64,000 nt of DNA from Drosophila pseudoobscura (Eukaryota > Arthropoda > Insecta > Diptera > Drosophilidae): NCBI RefSeq assembly GCF_009870125.1, contig NC_046683.1:12462001-12526000 (forward strand), written 5' to 3'. Shown here piece after piece: positions 34,669 through 47,391 of this stretch. A program made the position numbers and the translations under genes. The notes beneath the pieces were generated by a model. It saw nothing but the letters and a program-made list of their open reading frames with translations. It ran no database searches and had not been told where the DNA came from. How positions within the stretch are numbered: position 1 is the stretch's first letter; every line of letters starts with the position of its first letter.

Positions 34669-35014
34669 CTGTTCAGCACTTGTCGGTTACGTTTGCAGTA
34701 AACCGAACAGCACCCAGCGAGGCAACAATATCATCAGCAACCAACAAGCATTCGCCAGCAACCACCGGAGTTCCACGTTCAGATTCAGCGTCCCAGTGAG
34801 GCAGCCGCCAAAAGCCAACGCCAACGCCAAAGCCAAAGCCAACGACAACGTCAACGTCAACGTCATTGAAAAGAAACCCGTCTATATCGATATCGGACCG
34901 AGTCCAACAGCGGAGAAAACGCGACGAACGAAGATCGCAGATCGAAGAATATTGACAAGTGCCCAAACATATCCACCGACTAAGAGGTTTGGAATCATGT
35001 TCTGTACACTGTAA
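34664..35014 (+). other. Possible first exon / 5' leader with small ORF
   Basis: The stretch after the candidate start site holds an ORF at 34796-35014 (72 codons). Its N-terminus repeats Asn-Ala and Asn-Val (KANANAKAKANDNVNVNVIE), from a tandem aacgcc/aacgtc hexamer. This could be a leader ORF or chance. No splice donor of good quality was seen directly after it. Confidence 0.25.
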
Positions 35015-37075
35015 CTTTTTTTGGCATATTTTTTTTATTGTTTGAAAGTGCGTGCGTGCTGAGAAAACTTTATGGTTTTTGACTGAAACAAAGAACAAAA
35101 AAAAAAGAACGAACAACAACAAAAAAAAAACAAAGAAACTTTAAGAATGTGGAAATCGAGGCTCAGGGGCTCAGGCCAGAGGCCAGAGGTCAGGTATCTC
35201 TTCGAGGCCTTGGGGCTCCGCCAGTCCACTCCAGTCCAGTCCGTTCCGTTCCGTCCCCTGCTTTATATCTATTATAAAGCCATCTCTTTTTTGTGCTTTC
35301 GAAGCGATTGCCGCTTACGCTGACCTAGGCAAAAAATTTCATTCCATTTGGGTTCGGGTTTGGGTTCGCTTTTCTTGGTTTTCCTTGTTCTCTCACTTCT
35401 TTTTTTCTGGTTTTCCCGTTCTTTTCGGGTTAATTTTCGTTGCCTTTTCATATTTGATGAGCATGTGTGGTGGGTGGGGGGGGTGTGGAGGGTGTAGTTT
35501 TGCGGACAGGGTAATGGGGGGGGTGCCGTGGTTGTAGCGACAATGTTTTTCTACTATTTCCCCGGTGTAAGAAAGGACCTGCTGCTGCTGTTTTCCTGCT
35601 TCCTTTCCGCCATGGCACCTTTTTCGGCACCACAGCCAGATGGAAGGAGGCTGGACTCCGTTCATCCTTTATTTATTATGGGGCAAACAGTCGCAGACCA
35701 GCCATCCCGCTCAGACCTTTGTTATGCATGGCCCGTGTGAATCATTCATATGCAAATGCTGTGAAAATTTTCATTTATATTTTCAACCCCCAGCCCCCAG
35801 GCCCCAATCCCAAGCTACATCCATATATCTCTGTCAGTGTCTGTGGTCAGGGGACTTTGAGGTGGCAGCCAGCCAGCCATGTGCAGATCCACATAGCGTC
35901 CATCAAGTGTTGCCTACTTATCGGCTGGCTGGCTGGCTGGCTGGCTGGCTAGCTGGCGGGCATTGTTTGGCCAATTACGGCCAAAAGTAGTTCATTAACG
36001 ACCATGACTAACTGCTTCCATACTCTAATCTAATCGCTGCCAGTTTCAGCCATCGGACATCAGCCTGTTAGCCCGCTAACAGACAGGAACAAAAATGAGT
36101 TGCGATTCTTGGTCCGTCGGTCTGGCCATTAAAACTATATTATTTTTTAATTACTTGCATTTGGAGGTGACACATGGACACAGGACGGGTGGCGGTGGTG
36201 GCGCTAATCCCCTGCAATTGATCAATTGTCGGCCCTGCTCTGTTCTGTTCTGTTCTGTTCTGTGCTGATTTAATCCCCGCCTGTCCGGCCTCGACAGCAG
36301 CTTAGCACTTGGCCATGGATGGGCCAAAGGGCCAAATATTTGGGGATGGCTGAGCCTTTTAACAGTCCTATCTGTACATTAATTGCAGCCGATAAGCATC
36401 TGATTCAGTTAGTGCGAGTGCAATTTTTTATAATGCATTTCATTGGCAAGGCACTCGGCTGAAAAATCCTATAAATGCATATCTTTTCATATGTAAATAA
36501 AAAACAGTTTCAGCTTAATTTCGTTTAATGGAAAACTGAATTGCATACGAATTGTAAGGGCAATGAGAGCTGACTCTTATGCCGATTTGGGCCTGATTCC
36601 ATTAGCCATCAGTAACTCTACTGCTGGTATCCCTGGGGGCACCGTTCTGATTTCACACCCAATTAGAGAGTGATTCCAGCACCCCAGTGACCCGACCCAG
36701 GGAGATACGCAGAACAAAAGAAGGTCGAGTCGAAAGTTCCTCTACCACACACTGCCACATTATTCTGCCTTGAAAAGTTATCAAAGTTTCCTGCCTTCCA
36801 TCTCCCACCTGCGATGGTCTCCCAAATATTGCGGCTAATTTAGCGCAAAAGCAATAAAAGGAGGCAAAGGAGGAGAGCAGGGGAGCAGGGGAGCAGGAGA
36901 GCAGGAGGGGCAGGGGCACTAAGTACTAAGCCGCTTTCCACCAGCCACACGGCAATTAATTTACATTACATTTTCCCTGTTTTTTTCTTTTCGTTTTCGC
37001 TTGCTTCTGTCTCGGTTTCTGTTTCTGTTTTTAAGCTTTTCTGCTTTTCTGTTTTTCTGTTTGGGGCCTGCCTTA
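35015..37075. other. Probable intron or intergenic DNA
   Basis: Poly-T, poly-G and a GGCT microsatellite at 35921-35956. Ends in a very strong polypyrimidine tract (36980-37070) followed by ccttag at 37076, a likely 3' splice site for the next candidate exon. Confidence 0.4.
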
Positions 37076-37076
37076 G

Positions 37077-37660
37077 GTGGGCGGAGGCTGTATGTATGTT
37101 AAAAAACAATTACAACACTTTGGGAATTGTTCGACTGTTCTCATCTCATGCCATCTCTTCTGTCATGTGTCCTGTCGTGCTATGTCCTATGTCCTGGCCA
37201 GGCAGGAAACTCACTCGCCCGCAAAGCGAACTGCCAAGGAACTCGAACTCTCAGACAAGAAGAAGCCACCTATTTGGGTTGAGTAGAAGGATGTCGGACA
37301 AGTATCAGGACAAGAAGATCGAAACTTCTGTGGCCGTGACCCTCAACGAGGATGCCCAGGTGGTCAGCTGCAGCTTCAGAGCCGGCGACGGGGCCGCTGG
37401 TGACGCCGGAGACGCCGGAGCCGCTGGAACCGATGCAGGAGCCGACGACGCCGCAGGTGCCGACGGAGGAGCTGCAGGCGGCGACAATGGAGTCGCAGGT
37501 GCCGACGGAGCCCATGGAGGAGCCGCAGATGCCGACGGAGGAGCCACGGCAACCGAGGTAGGAGTGGCTGTTGCAGCTCCGTCCTTGGTGGTGGTACACC
37601 GGGATCCGGAGCAAGGTGGGGATGTGGATCGCGACAGGGAATCATCGCACGGCGACAGGT
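37077..37660 (+). CDS. Candidate exon, Gly/Ala/Asp-rich protein N-terminus (partial, unknown)
   Basis: After the acceptor at 37076, an ATG at 37290 starts MSDKYQDKKIETSVAVTLNE and DAQVVSCSF. It continues through a Gly-Ala-Asp-rich region to VAVAAPSLVVVHRDPEQGGD and a strong donor (acag then gtgagt) at 37661. That gives 123 complete codons plus two bases. The frame is also open upstream to an ATG at 37096. A second frame (from 37352) is open across the same bases, giving a Pro-Thr-Glu repeat (PTEE, VPTEPMEEP), and its codons end in G almost throughout. The true frame is therefore uncertain. No family was recognised and no following exon was found, so this is a partial gene model at best. Confidence 0.4.
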
Positions 37661-40600
37661 GAGTCAGTCGACCCATGCGGGTATCAACATCCCTATAGCC
37701 CCCCATCCCGCCAAGTTTCACCGTGTCCTGTGTGTCCCCTTTGCCCCCTGTGTCCCGTATGCACCGTATGTCCCTGTCAATATCCATTAGCTAATTGGGC
37801 ATGCGATGTCAAAGAACAAGAAGAGAAGTCAAGAGTCGAGAGAGCCTCTGCCGAAGGTGGGCCAAGATGGCAGCGAACCAGCCAACGGGCCAACGGGCCA
37901 ACGGGCCCAGCCTAGTCTGACCCGACCTGGTTAGGCCCAAAATTAAATCAGCCTAATTACCATAGCATGCGTATGTGTACCTTTAAGTGTTTGGAGCATA
38001 ACCCATCCATCCAACCATCAGTTCCCATTCCCCCGAGCCACCAAGCATGCATGCAGCCATCTTGCCTCCTTGGGCTCCCGGTGTAACTCGCCTTGAAGAC
38101 ACTGTACCATCCCATACACCATAGTATATTCCCCACCCTCCCTTGCTCCCTTGCCTTCCATCTTGGCGGAACGTATCTTTAAGACTCTATGATAAAAAGT
38201 ATTGATTGATATATTGATTTGCTATGGAACTACTCGTACTCGTATACTCCCTGCTCCCATTTCCCCATACTTATATGGTCTCTACTCTGTCTATCTACAA
38301 TCTACTGATCCCCTCTGATTCTCGATCCTCTGACAGCTTGTACCCCCAACTAAATTCCCAAACCTCGTATCGGTGTTGTGATTTTACATAATTATGCATA
38401 GACCTTATTCGATAGCAAAATTAACTTAACATAAATAATACATGGTATATAACTATACCTATATATCTATAGCCATACATATATATATATATCTTTTTTT
38501 TTATAATCTATCTGTAATCAATAATAATTATAATCCTCAATATCTGCGCGAACTGCCCAACTATCTGAACAATGATGTGCGTGGGATTTCATAAGGTATC
38601 AATTTTGTGTTTTCCATTCAATGATTTACTGTGCGACATTTAAGATTTAATTTAACCATCAATTATTTTGAAATTGGGACAAAATCTTAAGATTATATTC
38701 ATAGATACGTTGGACAGCAGATCAAATCTCTGAACGGAGGAACTTGGTTTAAGAATCCCATTCAGATTCTTCAGATTTGAATCCAAATTCCCAGCCACTC
38801 TTTACCTGAACTTTACATGAATAAAACCTTTGGAAACTGAAGTGTCTCTGCCGCGAACATATTGTGCTGCTGAAGTGGGTCTCGTTCTTGGCGGTGTCGG
38901 TGGAGGAGGCTTCTATATATAGATGAGATTAGCGAATATTATACCAACGGCAACAGGCACTGACAGCAGGCACTTGGCACTTGGCAATGGCATCTAAGCC
39001 CAGTTAATTATGCTCCCCAGCAATTAAGCAGAAGATGAGGCAGTGCAGATTCAGACGAAAGGCTTTGCGGCATCGACACACACACACACAAGCACACACA
39101 GAAAAGGAAACTTACTCAAACAGGCTCCGACACGACACTCATAAACTCGTTGATACTGGCGCACTCAGGAAAACTCGCGATAAGTCGGGCTGCCTACCTT
39201 TTGAAGCCGCATCTTACGAGTATCCGGCAACATTGTTGACAGCGAAACGCTTCCCCAGTTTGTAGCTAATTATGACCCAATTAGTCAACCAACACCAACC
39301 AACCAACCAACCAACCAACCGACCTCCTCGGTCGCACTCCTTTCATTCTGGCTTAAATAATTGGCTTAGCTGTGGGTTAAGGCCAGATAGTACGGCCATC
39401 TAATGATGCTGTTCTAGGGCTTAATCTGTGCATCTTCGGAGTAGGAGTTGTAAAGCGATTTAATCTTTAATGGATCCCTAATGGGATCTTTGTCTTTGTC
39501 CATTGCACTTGTCGAACTATGACCTCTGGCTTACACTCCAACAAGTAGCTCTCAACTCTGAAAGTGGTTCAAGCATTGAGGTATTTCAAGAAGGCATCGC
39601 AATCCTTGCAGCTACCTTGAATCTGTTCGGTTGAATGCTGTTCCTGAACCGGAGTTTCTTCTCAAGTTTTTCTCGTATTTGTGGCCTGCTGAAACAGGGC
39701 TGAGACCCGTTTTCGACTAAGATATTCATCTTGGGGCACTTTAAGTCGAACTTTAAGCAAACTTTGCCGCTTGAAACTTGTGCACTTTGCATAGCATAGC
39801 ATTTGTGGCTATGATCTTGACCTCTGCAGAGATTCAAGGTCTCCACTCAATCATCAGCAACGCCTCGGAGTCAGCCTCAGCTCCAGATTGAGTCCTGCAA
39901 TTGACATTTTGTGGTGGGATTGTTTGGCTTTGATTAAATGCCTAATTGGTGAACAGAAAAGGCTTGCGGCCTCAAGTGGCACGCCACAAATTGCAAAGCA
40001 GACGTACAGAGGAGTAGCAGTAGGAGACGGACTTCGACTCGGACTCGGACTCCTACTGAAGTCTTCCTTTCAGTGAAGTTTGTCAGTGATGCATGCGGTG
40101 ATATGCGCACCAGCTGCTGCTTCAAGATTGCAACTGCCCCATGAATTGTGCTAACAAATGGTTGAACAATGACAAGTTGTCCCAAAGGGTTAGCCAGTCA
40201 GTAGCCAGTAACCAGGGACCGTTGGCAGGACGTCGACAGGAATGGGAGACAGGGAGCAGCTGCTTTGGGTATCGCTCGGTAACCGGGGCTAGTGTCAGTG
40301 TCTAGCCCTTGTTGACTTTACGAGCATCAATTTTTCAAGGAACAACTGCCAGGAGATGGGATAGGGCCTGAGCCAGCGTCAGGGATTTGGATATGAATAG
40401 CATAGAGGACGGGGACGGGGACGGAGAAGGTATTCACGAGCATATCCTGACTTTCTAAGAGATTTGACAGCATAATTAACATCCCATTCTCATGATGTCC
40501 CGTTCCTTTACTTTCCTTTTCCCATTGTGGAGATTTCTGTTGTTGCAAAAATCCAAGGATATGCTCTTGCCTCAGCCTTAATAATATCATTAACTGGGCT

Positions 40601-43500
40601 CCGGCTTCGGCTTCGGCTCAGTACGGCTTGGATTGGTTTGGACTGTATTGGGTGTCCCTTCGTTTACTTGTTTTTTTTTGTTTCCTTCGCCTCTGCTGCC
40701 AGAATGGACAATGAACCAGGCTCGGATACGGCACGTGAGCTGGCTGCCAGATGAGTACCCATTCCCCCATACCCCATACTCCGCTCCATTCTCATTACCT
40801 GTTCCCGGGTCTTGTGCCAAATTGTTAAGGGAAATTATTAGCTATAAGCTATTTTGCATATTTTGATTCATTTTGGTGTAAACTCCCAAGTTATCCGAAG
40901 GCCTGGAGGAGAATTAACCAATTGGAGGGATGGAGGATTGGGAATTCATCAGTAAATAGGAAAATATGGATAAAACTTACTACCTTACCCCTGCAAGGCA
41001 CCCAGAAGGATGTTAGTACCAGGCTGTTTAAAAATGAATCAAGACACAAACAGATAAGAAGAGTGGCTGTGTGCTGTGACAGACAGTGAATACTCAAGTT
41101 GAATCCATCGAATCAGTGATCAAATTTGTATGAAGTCGACTTCCGTTGCCGTCAACATCCCAACCCGTTCGTTCAATGTCTCGACTTGATGTCGTCGCCC
41201 CCCCGAAAGAGGCATCCCCACACAGCAGCCCAGAAGATACACACACCCCCGAAAGGACGAGACCAGCCACAAGTGGAGTCCCCTCCAGTCTGCTGGCCCT
41301 GCCCTTGGCTGCCCTTAGCCCCTAGCTGCCTCCTCTGGCTTCTTAGTTATGCAAATCTCATATTTTGGCAAAGTTTGTCGCGTTGCCATCGTTGCTTCTT
41401 GTATTTAGTATCTCAGTATCTCAGTGTCTGTATCTCAGCACTCGTATCTGTCGGATGCCTGCGTGTGGGTGTTTGGGTGTTTGATGCGAATTATAAAGTT
41501 GCCTTTTTGCAGAGATTTTGTTTTGTTTTGTTTGGTTTTATGTAATGTTCGTACTTGTTCTTTATGACAGTAGAACCCGCGTTAAAAGGGCGCAAACTCT
41601 CGACGTTCTACACTCCATTAAAATCAGAAATCGTAAGAAATGGAGAAGTATACATACCCATACGACGTGGAGTTCAAAACCGAAGTCGAAATCCACATCT
41701 GTTGGCAATCGACTGTTCACGCAATCGAATCCGATTCAATTGACCAAACGGATATCTAATGCCATTGCGAATGCGATTTCTAATCAACTGTAAGGCTCGG
41801 GCTTTGGCTTGGCTTGGCTTGGACTCCGTGTACGCGTATACCTGTTCAAGGCAGAGCATAGCAGGGCAGCTGGGCTTCGAGGAAATGTTTGTGAATGGCA
41901 GAAGGGCGGAAGGGACTATCTATCCATCTATACAGTCGCAGAAACCTGGGCAGAACTCTCCTCTCCATCCAAGTAGGTGGGCGGCCCCATAGTCGCAGTG
42001 CCCGACTGTAGTGTGTCCGTGCGCCTGTGTTCTTGGACGGCGACTCCGGTTCAGTGATTTACTGTCGATAATTCCAGCCAGCTCGGAGCTTGGAGCTTGG
42101 ACCTCGGAGCTCGCAGCCCGCAGCCCGCAGCCCGTGGCGAACAGTAGACTCCGGACACATTGGCATTCAGTGGATTCAGTGCAATGCAAAAACCAAAGCC
42201 TGGCTAGGCCAATGCCAATGTGTCCTTGACAATGTGGTCGTGCCGCACAAGCACAACCACAATCCAAACGCATGGTCAGAGGTAACCATTGGGGATCGGA
42301 ACCCTAAACCAGTTTCAATAAAATTAACTGAAGCTGGAGCTGTAGTTGGAGCTGCGGGGAAGCGGTGAGAGGAGAGCCAGTTTTTCCAATGGAAGCCACA
42401 CACAACGGCCCAGGACACAGGACACAGGACAGATGGCGGCAGCTCAGGGAGGCGGAAGGAGCAATTGGCCGAAATGGTATTTGAAGTAAAACCCAGAAAC
42501 GTGACGAAATTGCCAAACGGAGTCGCACGCATGCCACACAGCATACCGCACAGGACACACGCCACCAACCCGTGTGTATACTCGCACGTACACACATATA
42601 CATACACCTACACATCTATACACCTATACACCCATACTCGTGCATGCGGTTAGCTGTGGCTTAGGGACATTGGCGAAAGGCGACAAAAAGCCGCGCTAAG
42701 GCCAAGGTGAGCCACAGAAAGTAGCGGGTAGCAAAAACCCAAAATGAAAATGAAAATTAAATCACCGTTTTTGTCATGGAGTTTAAGCCCTGAACACAGG
42801 AAGGCATTCTTCTTTTCCGCTAGGGATGGTAAACATTAAAATAATACAAATGAAAATATGGAATTTCCTAGAGAGATTGCGTTATTCTTCGATCTATAAT
42901 CCTCAGACCCAACATCGACAGAGAAAAAGCGATTTTATTAAGTGAGATATTGGTGATATACCTTTCGATTTTATGGGCGATATTCGTTAGGACCTATCTC
43001 CAGCTCCTAGAGAACCGCCCATCTCACACTGCCTTTCCAATGCTTTCTTCTTTGAAAACGCCCTTCTTGAGGACCTCTCCCCCTCTCCGTTAACCAGCCA
43101 GGCGCTTGTCTAAGCCAAATTCTCAGCATGCCAACCGTTTTCAGGCTAAGCTAAATTTTTCGCATACATTTGTGCGATTTAAGCAAATAATTACATGCAG
43201 ACATGCCTCCTGCGTGTGTCCCTGTGTGGGCCTCTGGAAATGCGTAGATGTGTGCAGAGGGTGTGGGTGTGGGTGTGGGTGTGCCTTTCATGACAGTCAT
43301 TGTTGGCTGCCACGCCCAGTGGGAACGTTGCCATTTTGTCCATCTTATGCTGTCAGTGCACTATGGGAAATTTCAACACTTTCTGTGGCAATAATTAATC
43401 ATTTCTAGGTGAAACGACATTTTTTGCAAGAGGAAATTATTTTGGGGTGAACCCACTTTTTTGGGCTTCATCAAATACTAATTTTCGTCACAAAATTTTA
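37661..43500. other. Gene-poor region, probably intronic
   Basis: Simple repeats only: CCAA at 39285-39321, AT-rich stretches near 38400-38530 and CA runs at 39077-39095. No coding sequence was supported. Confidence 0.4.
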
Positions 43501-43639
43501 CTCGTTAACAATTGCACCGCATATAAGGCCCACAGTTCTACAGTTCGACGTCACAGATACATGTTTAATACCTCTCTGATTTGAATCTATTGTACAAAAT
43601 GCACTTGAATTGCTTAATTTACCGCTGCTTTAGCACTGC

Positions 43640-43990
43640 TAGAAAACAGCTGTTTTTGTCAGCTGTTCACTAAACAGTGGCGCGCTCTGTTACAATTTCT
43701 TGTATGTATTGTTTATCGGCTTAAAACCTATTATTTTAAAGACTTTTTTGGCCGCAAAAAGGGTCGAAACTTCCCATAGTGCAGTGTCATCGGCGAAGGC
43801 CTCGTTTTTGCTGTCCGCCTCCGCTTGGGGATCAGCTGGTAACCGGAGATGGATGCTCCTATCCAACAGGATGGCACTGTCAACAGGGACATCATCATTA
43901 GACAGTCCGAGGGGATTTTGAATTCAATTTCGATTCGTTTGCCTAATTTTCAGTTGTTCTTCCAGGAAACCAAAAAAACACAAAAAGTAA
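43640..43990. other. Candidate small-gene/promoter patch, strand unclear
   Basis: An E-box pair (aacagctgtttttgtcagct) at about 43646-43668 resembles the Drosophila CAGCTG core-promoter motif. The following GC-richer stretch is open on both strands. On plus, an ATG at 43849 starts MDAPIQQDGTVNRDIIIRQS. On minus, a frame from 43927 to the stop at 43690 reads SAILLDRSIHLRLPADPQAE and on to KPINNTYKKL, with a branch-point-like ctaat and a gacag acceptor near 43877. On plus, cctaattttcag at 43940-43951 is a good acceptor. Only one strand can be right and I could not decide. Confidence 0.3.
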
Positions 43991-44655
43991 TGGGCAAATC
44001 CTTTATAAAGCAAGGGGTTTCGCCCGCTGCAAGACAATACATACACACGAGGCCGTCTATCCGTTCGTCCATCCAGTCATCCAGCCATCCATCTATCTAT
44101 CACATACTTGTTGGGCCATTCTGTTTTAGGCCTTTATTTTGGTCGTCTCATCATCGATTTTTGCCGCTTCACTCGCACACGCACACGCACAACGCAGACG
44201 CACACACACGTAGATATGGTAACGGTAATAAATCGCCATTGAAATTTTTGTCGCTGAGTTTTCTCTTTTTCGTTTCACGCTTTTCGGGTTCGCTTTCGAT
44301 ACCCGGTACATAGGAGTATGTAGTCGTATGCCTACGTTCCTATAGATATAGATTGTAGTTCCACGGACTAGTATCCCTTTTGGTCAGTGGCTGAGAGAAG
44401 TGGGTATCAGCCAGTCGAGACGCTCGCAATTGGGCCACTTGGCTCTCCATTTCACATTGATTGCTGTGATAGGGCTCAGTTGTTGTGGACAGGTGGCAGC
44501 CCCCCAAGCAGATATGATTTGTCCAGACGGCAGGGGCTGGCTGCCTTCTTTTGGGGCAACGCAACTATTTTCGCCGCCGGAGCCGGAGTGATTTGGATTC
44601 ACTTTTAATGTGATTTGCGGGTGATTGAGATGATGGGGGGGCGGGTGGGGCATAA

Positions 44656-45300
44656 ATGGCGAGTGGATTGAATGACTGTTTGATCGACTTCGAGGTGGAC
44701 CCGCTCCGTCACATCTACTCTGGGGATTTCCTCTGTATTTTCGAGGTAAAGTTCCCCCTTTGAAGTGCGCAAAAGTTATTTCTTTTTTCGTTGTCACACA
44801 ACATTTATTGATTGCTATCGATTAGGCCTGCGTGGAGCTGTGTGGAGTGGACTGCGTGAAGCGTGTCTATGCCGCCAGATGGGTGAGCCAAGCAGGCAGA
44901 GAGGTGGACACGAGGCAGTGGCGAGCGGGAACTGTGAACGCAGCTCAAAGTCTGACGATTGGCATTTCAAAAGCACACGCGCCTCGAGGTCCCCGTCACA
45001 AAAATGGGGGACCCCAAGGAGCCAGCGAGCCAGAGAGCCACAGAGAAAAGCGCAACAAATGTTTTCCTTCCTGTCGTCCGCACCCAAGAATTTTCCGCCA
45101 CTGATCCCCCAGCGTCACCAGCAGCTGCTGTTTTGCACTCAACTGTTGTTTTCCTTTCATTTATGACCTCGACGGAAAATTAATATTTTTCCCAGATGCT
45201 TCTACCATTGCCACTGGCCCTGGGCCAAACCCTCTACGTGGAGAGCGTGTGGCTCGTGGATCCATTTTCCACAAATTGGAAAGCCATAGGACAAATTTGA
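44656..45300 (+). CDS. Candidate three-exon micro-gene, 83 aa, unknown function
   Basis: Exon 1 is 44656-44745 (30 codons, MASGLNDCLIDFEVDPLRHI and YSGDFLCIFE). Exon 2 is 44826-44882 (19 codons, ACVELCGVDCVKRVYAARW). Exon 3 is 45196-45300 (34 codons and stop, MLLPLPLALGQTLYVESVWL and on to WKAIGQI). Donors are gag/gtaaag and tgg/gtgagc; acceptors are gattag and tttcccag. All three exons are phase 0 and codons favour G or C in third position. The product has five cysteines and a hydrophobic segment in exon 3, but no recognised domain and no signal peptide at the N-terminus. It could be a lineage-specific gene, a duplicated piece of a larger gene, part of a longer gene spanning this region, or chance. 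It was found by reading splice sites, so transcript evidence is decisive. Confidence 0.4.
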
Positions 45301-47333
45301 TCAACATCAGGTATAAAGTATGGCCAAGGCGAGATAGTTTTTGGGATAATCAAAAGCCAGAATGACTTGAAATATAATATGATCCTAGCTACCGGAAATG
45401 TTGGGGCTGTGGGTCAAGGTAGCTCCGCACGCTATGATGGCAACGAAAAGAAAGTAAACAATAACCTTCTGGCACTCTATGAGAGGAGAGTGCACAGTAA
45501 ATATATTAATTTATCGCATCTAAAATTATGAGTAATTAAAATGAGAAGGGCATTTGAAGTTTGAAGTTGCCGGAAGAGTGCTGCATCCGCTGGTGCTTGT
45601 TTTTGCCGATGTTGTTCTGAGTGCTTTGACGATTTCCGTTTCCGCTTCCGTTCAGTTACATCCACTTGTTGTTGACGCTGCGCGTGGCCTTTGTGTGTTC
45701 AGCGAGTGTTTGTGTGGGTGGATGTGGATGTGGATGATGTAGATGCAACCGGGTCCGCCCTCTCAATGCTCAGTGGTCAGTGGTCAGTGGCAGTGGCAGT
45801 TGTTCTCGTTGCCCGTTGACTGTTGCCTTCACCTGACAGTTGCTCGCTACCCACCTGCCGCCGCCCCCCATCGTCATTGCATCTCAGAGCTCACAGCTGG
45901 TGTGTGCCAGCTACATTTTCCATTTCAATAAATCTGTCCGTGTTTACGTTTGTTTGTCTTACTGGCACGTAAGTTGTCTTCGAGGAAGATGCAAGTGCAG
46001 TTGGCAGGCGACTCACACACACTCAGATACATGGACCGCACATACCTTTTGATTCCATAAATATCGTGGCCAGCATCTCAGAAGGAGCCCACACAGAAAG
46101 ACATCAGTTGCAGGATAGGATCCTTGGCCTCGTGGCCAGGAGACGGGAGACGGGGCTCCTGTTTGATTTTCCTATGAATCTCATTCCCTTTCCTTTGCTT
46201 CGAATGTGGAAACATAAAGAGAGACAGATGGGGGACCATTCTCTCTGTTCATTCTTTAGTTGTCAGCTGCAGGATTTTTAGACACTCGCACGAGCTTGGA
46301 CGGAAGGGACGTGGCCCCTTTTGCTGGCTGTTCGGTGATCAATGTTGCGCTGAAAGTTGATTAATTTGCTATCCTGCCACTTGAGACAGGGTCTGCCTTG
46401 GACCGTTCCCATCGGCAGCCGCGCCACCGAGTCATGGCAATGCCGCAGAAATTAATTACCGGATTATGAGACAATTTCATTGGCTAAACGGATGCTGCCT
46501 CGCACAAGGGCGGCGCTCCCGCACACCAAGGTCCCCTCGAACTCCATTTTTTGTTCAATTTTCACATCTCTGACATTTCTGAACCTTTGCTTGGGTCTCG
46601 TACTGTCCGGGATTAACATTTAATGGCCAAAGGTCACGCACACAGCGCGATGGGCGACGGTTAATGGGCGGGAAGGTGTGGTCAACCTCTGGCAATCTCT
46701 ATGGCAATCCCTACGAAGGAAACAATATCGAGAGTGCCAGTCCAGAGACAGAGACAGAGACAGCGACGAGGGCATGCCGGTGGCATCTCTGCTAAATTAA
46801 GTGCCCAACTTAAATAACTCGAATTAAACATTAATAGCGTACTTAAAAGTTTCCCTTCGTTTTCGTTTTTGCTTTCGCCTTCCCTCTAGTTTTTCCTTCT
46901 AGATCTCGTTTTTCCTGCCGTTTCGTTTGCCCGTTGTTTTGTGTGTGTTTCCCGCAGTTTTCGTTTATTAACAGATGGCTGAAATTTCTATATTCTAACT
47001 TTTATTTGAGGGGAAAGGTCAAAGGATTTTCCTGAGCAATCGAATTGATTTCGAGGCAGATTTCTGGAGGCACAATTCTGGCTACTTAAGAAAGCATTTA
47101 AAACTTAATTGATTTCCCGAATCTCCCAATGAATTTCCCAAAAGGGGTGAGGGGGTGAAGAAGAGGGGGCTTTGCCGTACTGTGTGCTGTACTGTGGGCT
47201 GCTGTTGATTGGCCTCTGAAGAGTGCTGGGCTTTGCCAGCAAAATGGCATCACAAAATGGCATTTCCATGGCACCATAGCAGGAATTATGGCCCAGCTCT
47301 CCTTTCAGCACAGATTATCATGAAGCTGCAGTT

Positions 47334-47391
47334 GCAGTGGCAGTGGCAGTGGCAGTGGCAGTGGCAGTGGCAGTGGCAGTGGCAGTGGCAG
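47334..47391. repeat. (CAGTGG)n hexanucleotide array
   Basis: Nine nearly perfect cagtgg units. Open in frames encoding Gln-Trp or Ala-Val dipeptides, but without coding context. Confidence 0.95.

Noticed and set aside
42000-42650. Several ORFs around 42.0-42.6 kb with Cys- and Thr-rich translations
   Set aside because: They are made from repeated gctcgg/cagcccg and tatacac words; no consistent frame.
44388-44400. tRNA A-box-like tggtcagtggctgag
   Set aside because: No matching B box (ggttcgaatcc type) or cloverleaf downstream.
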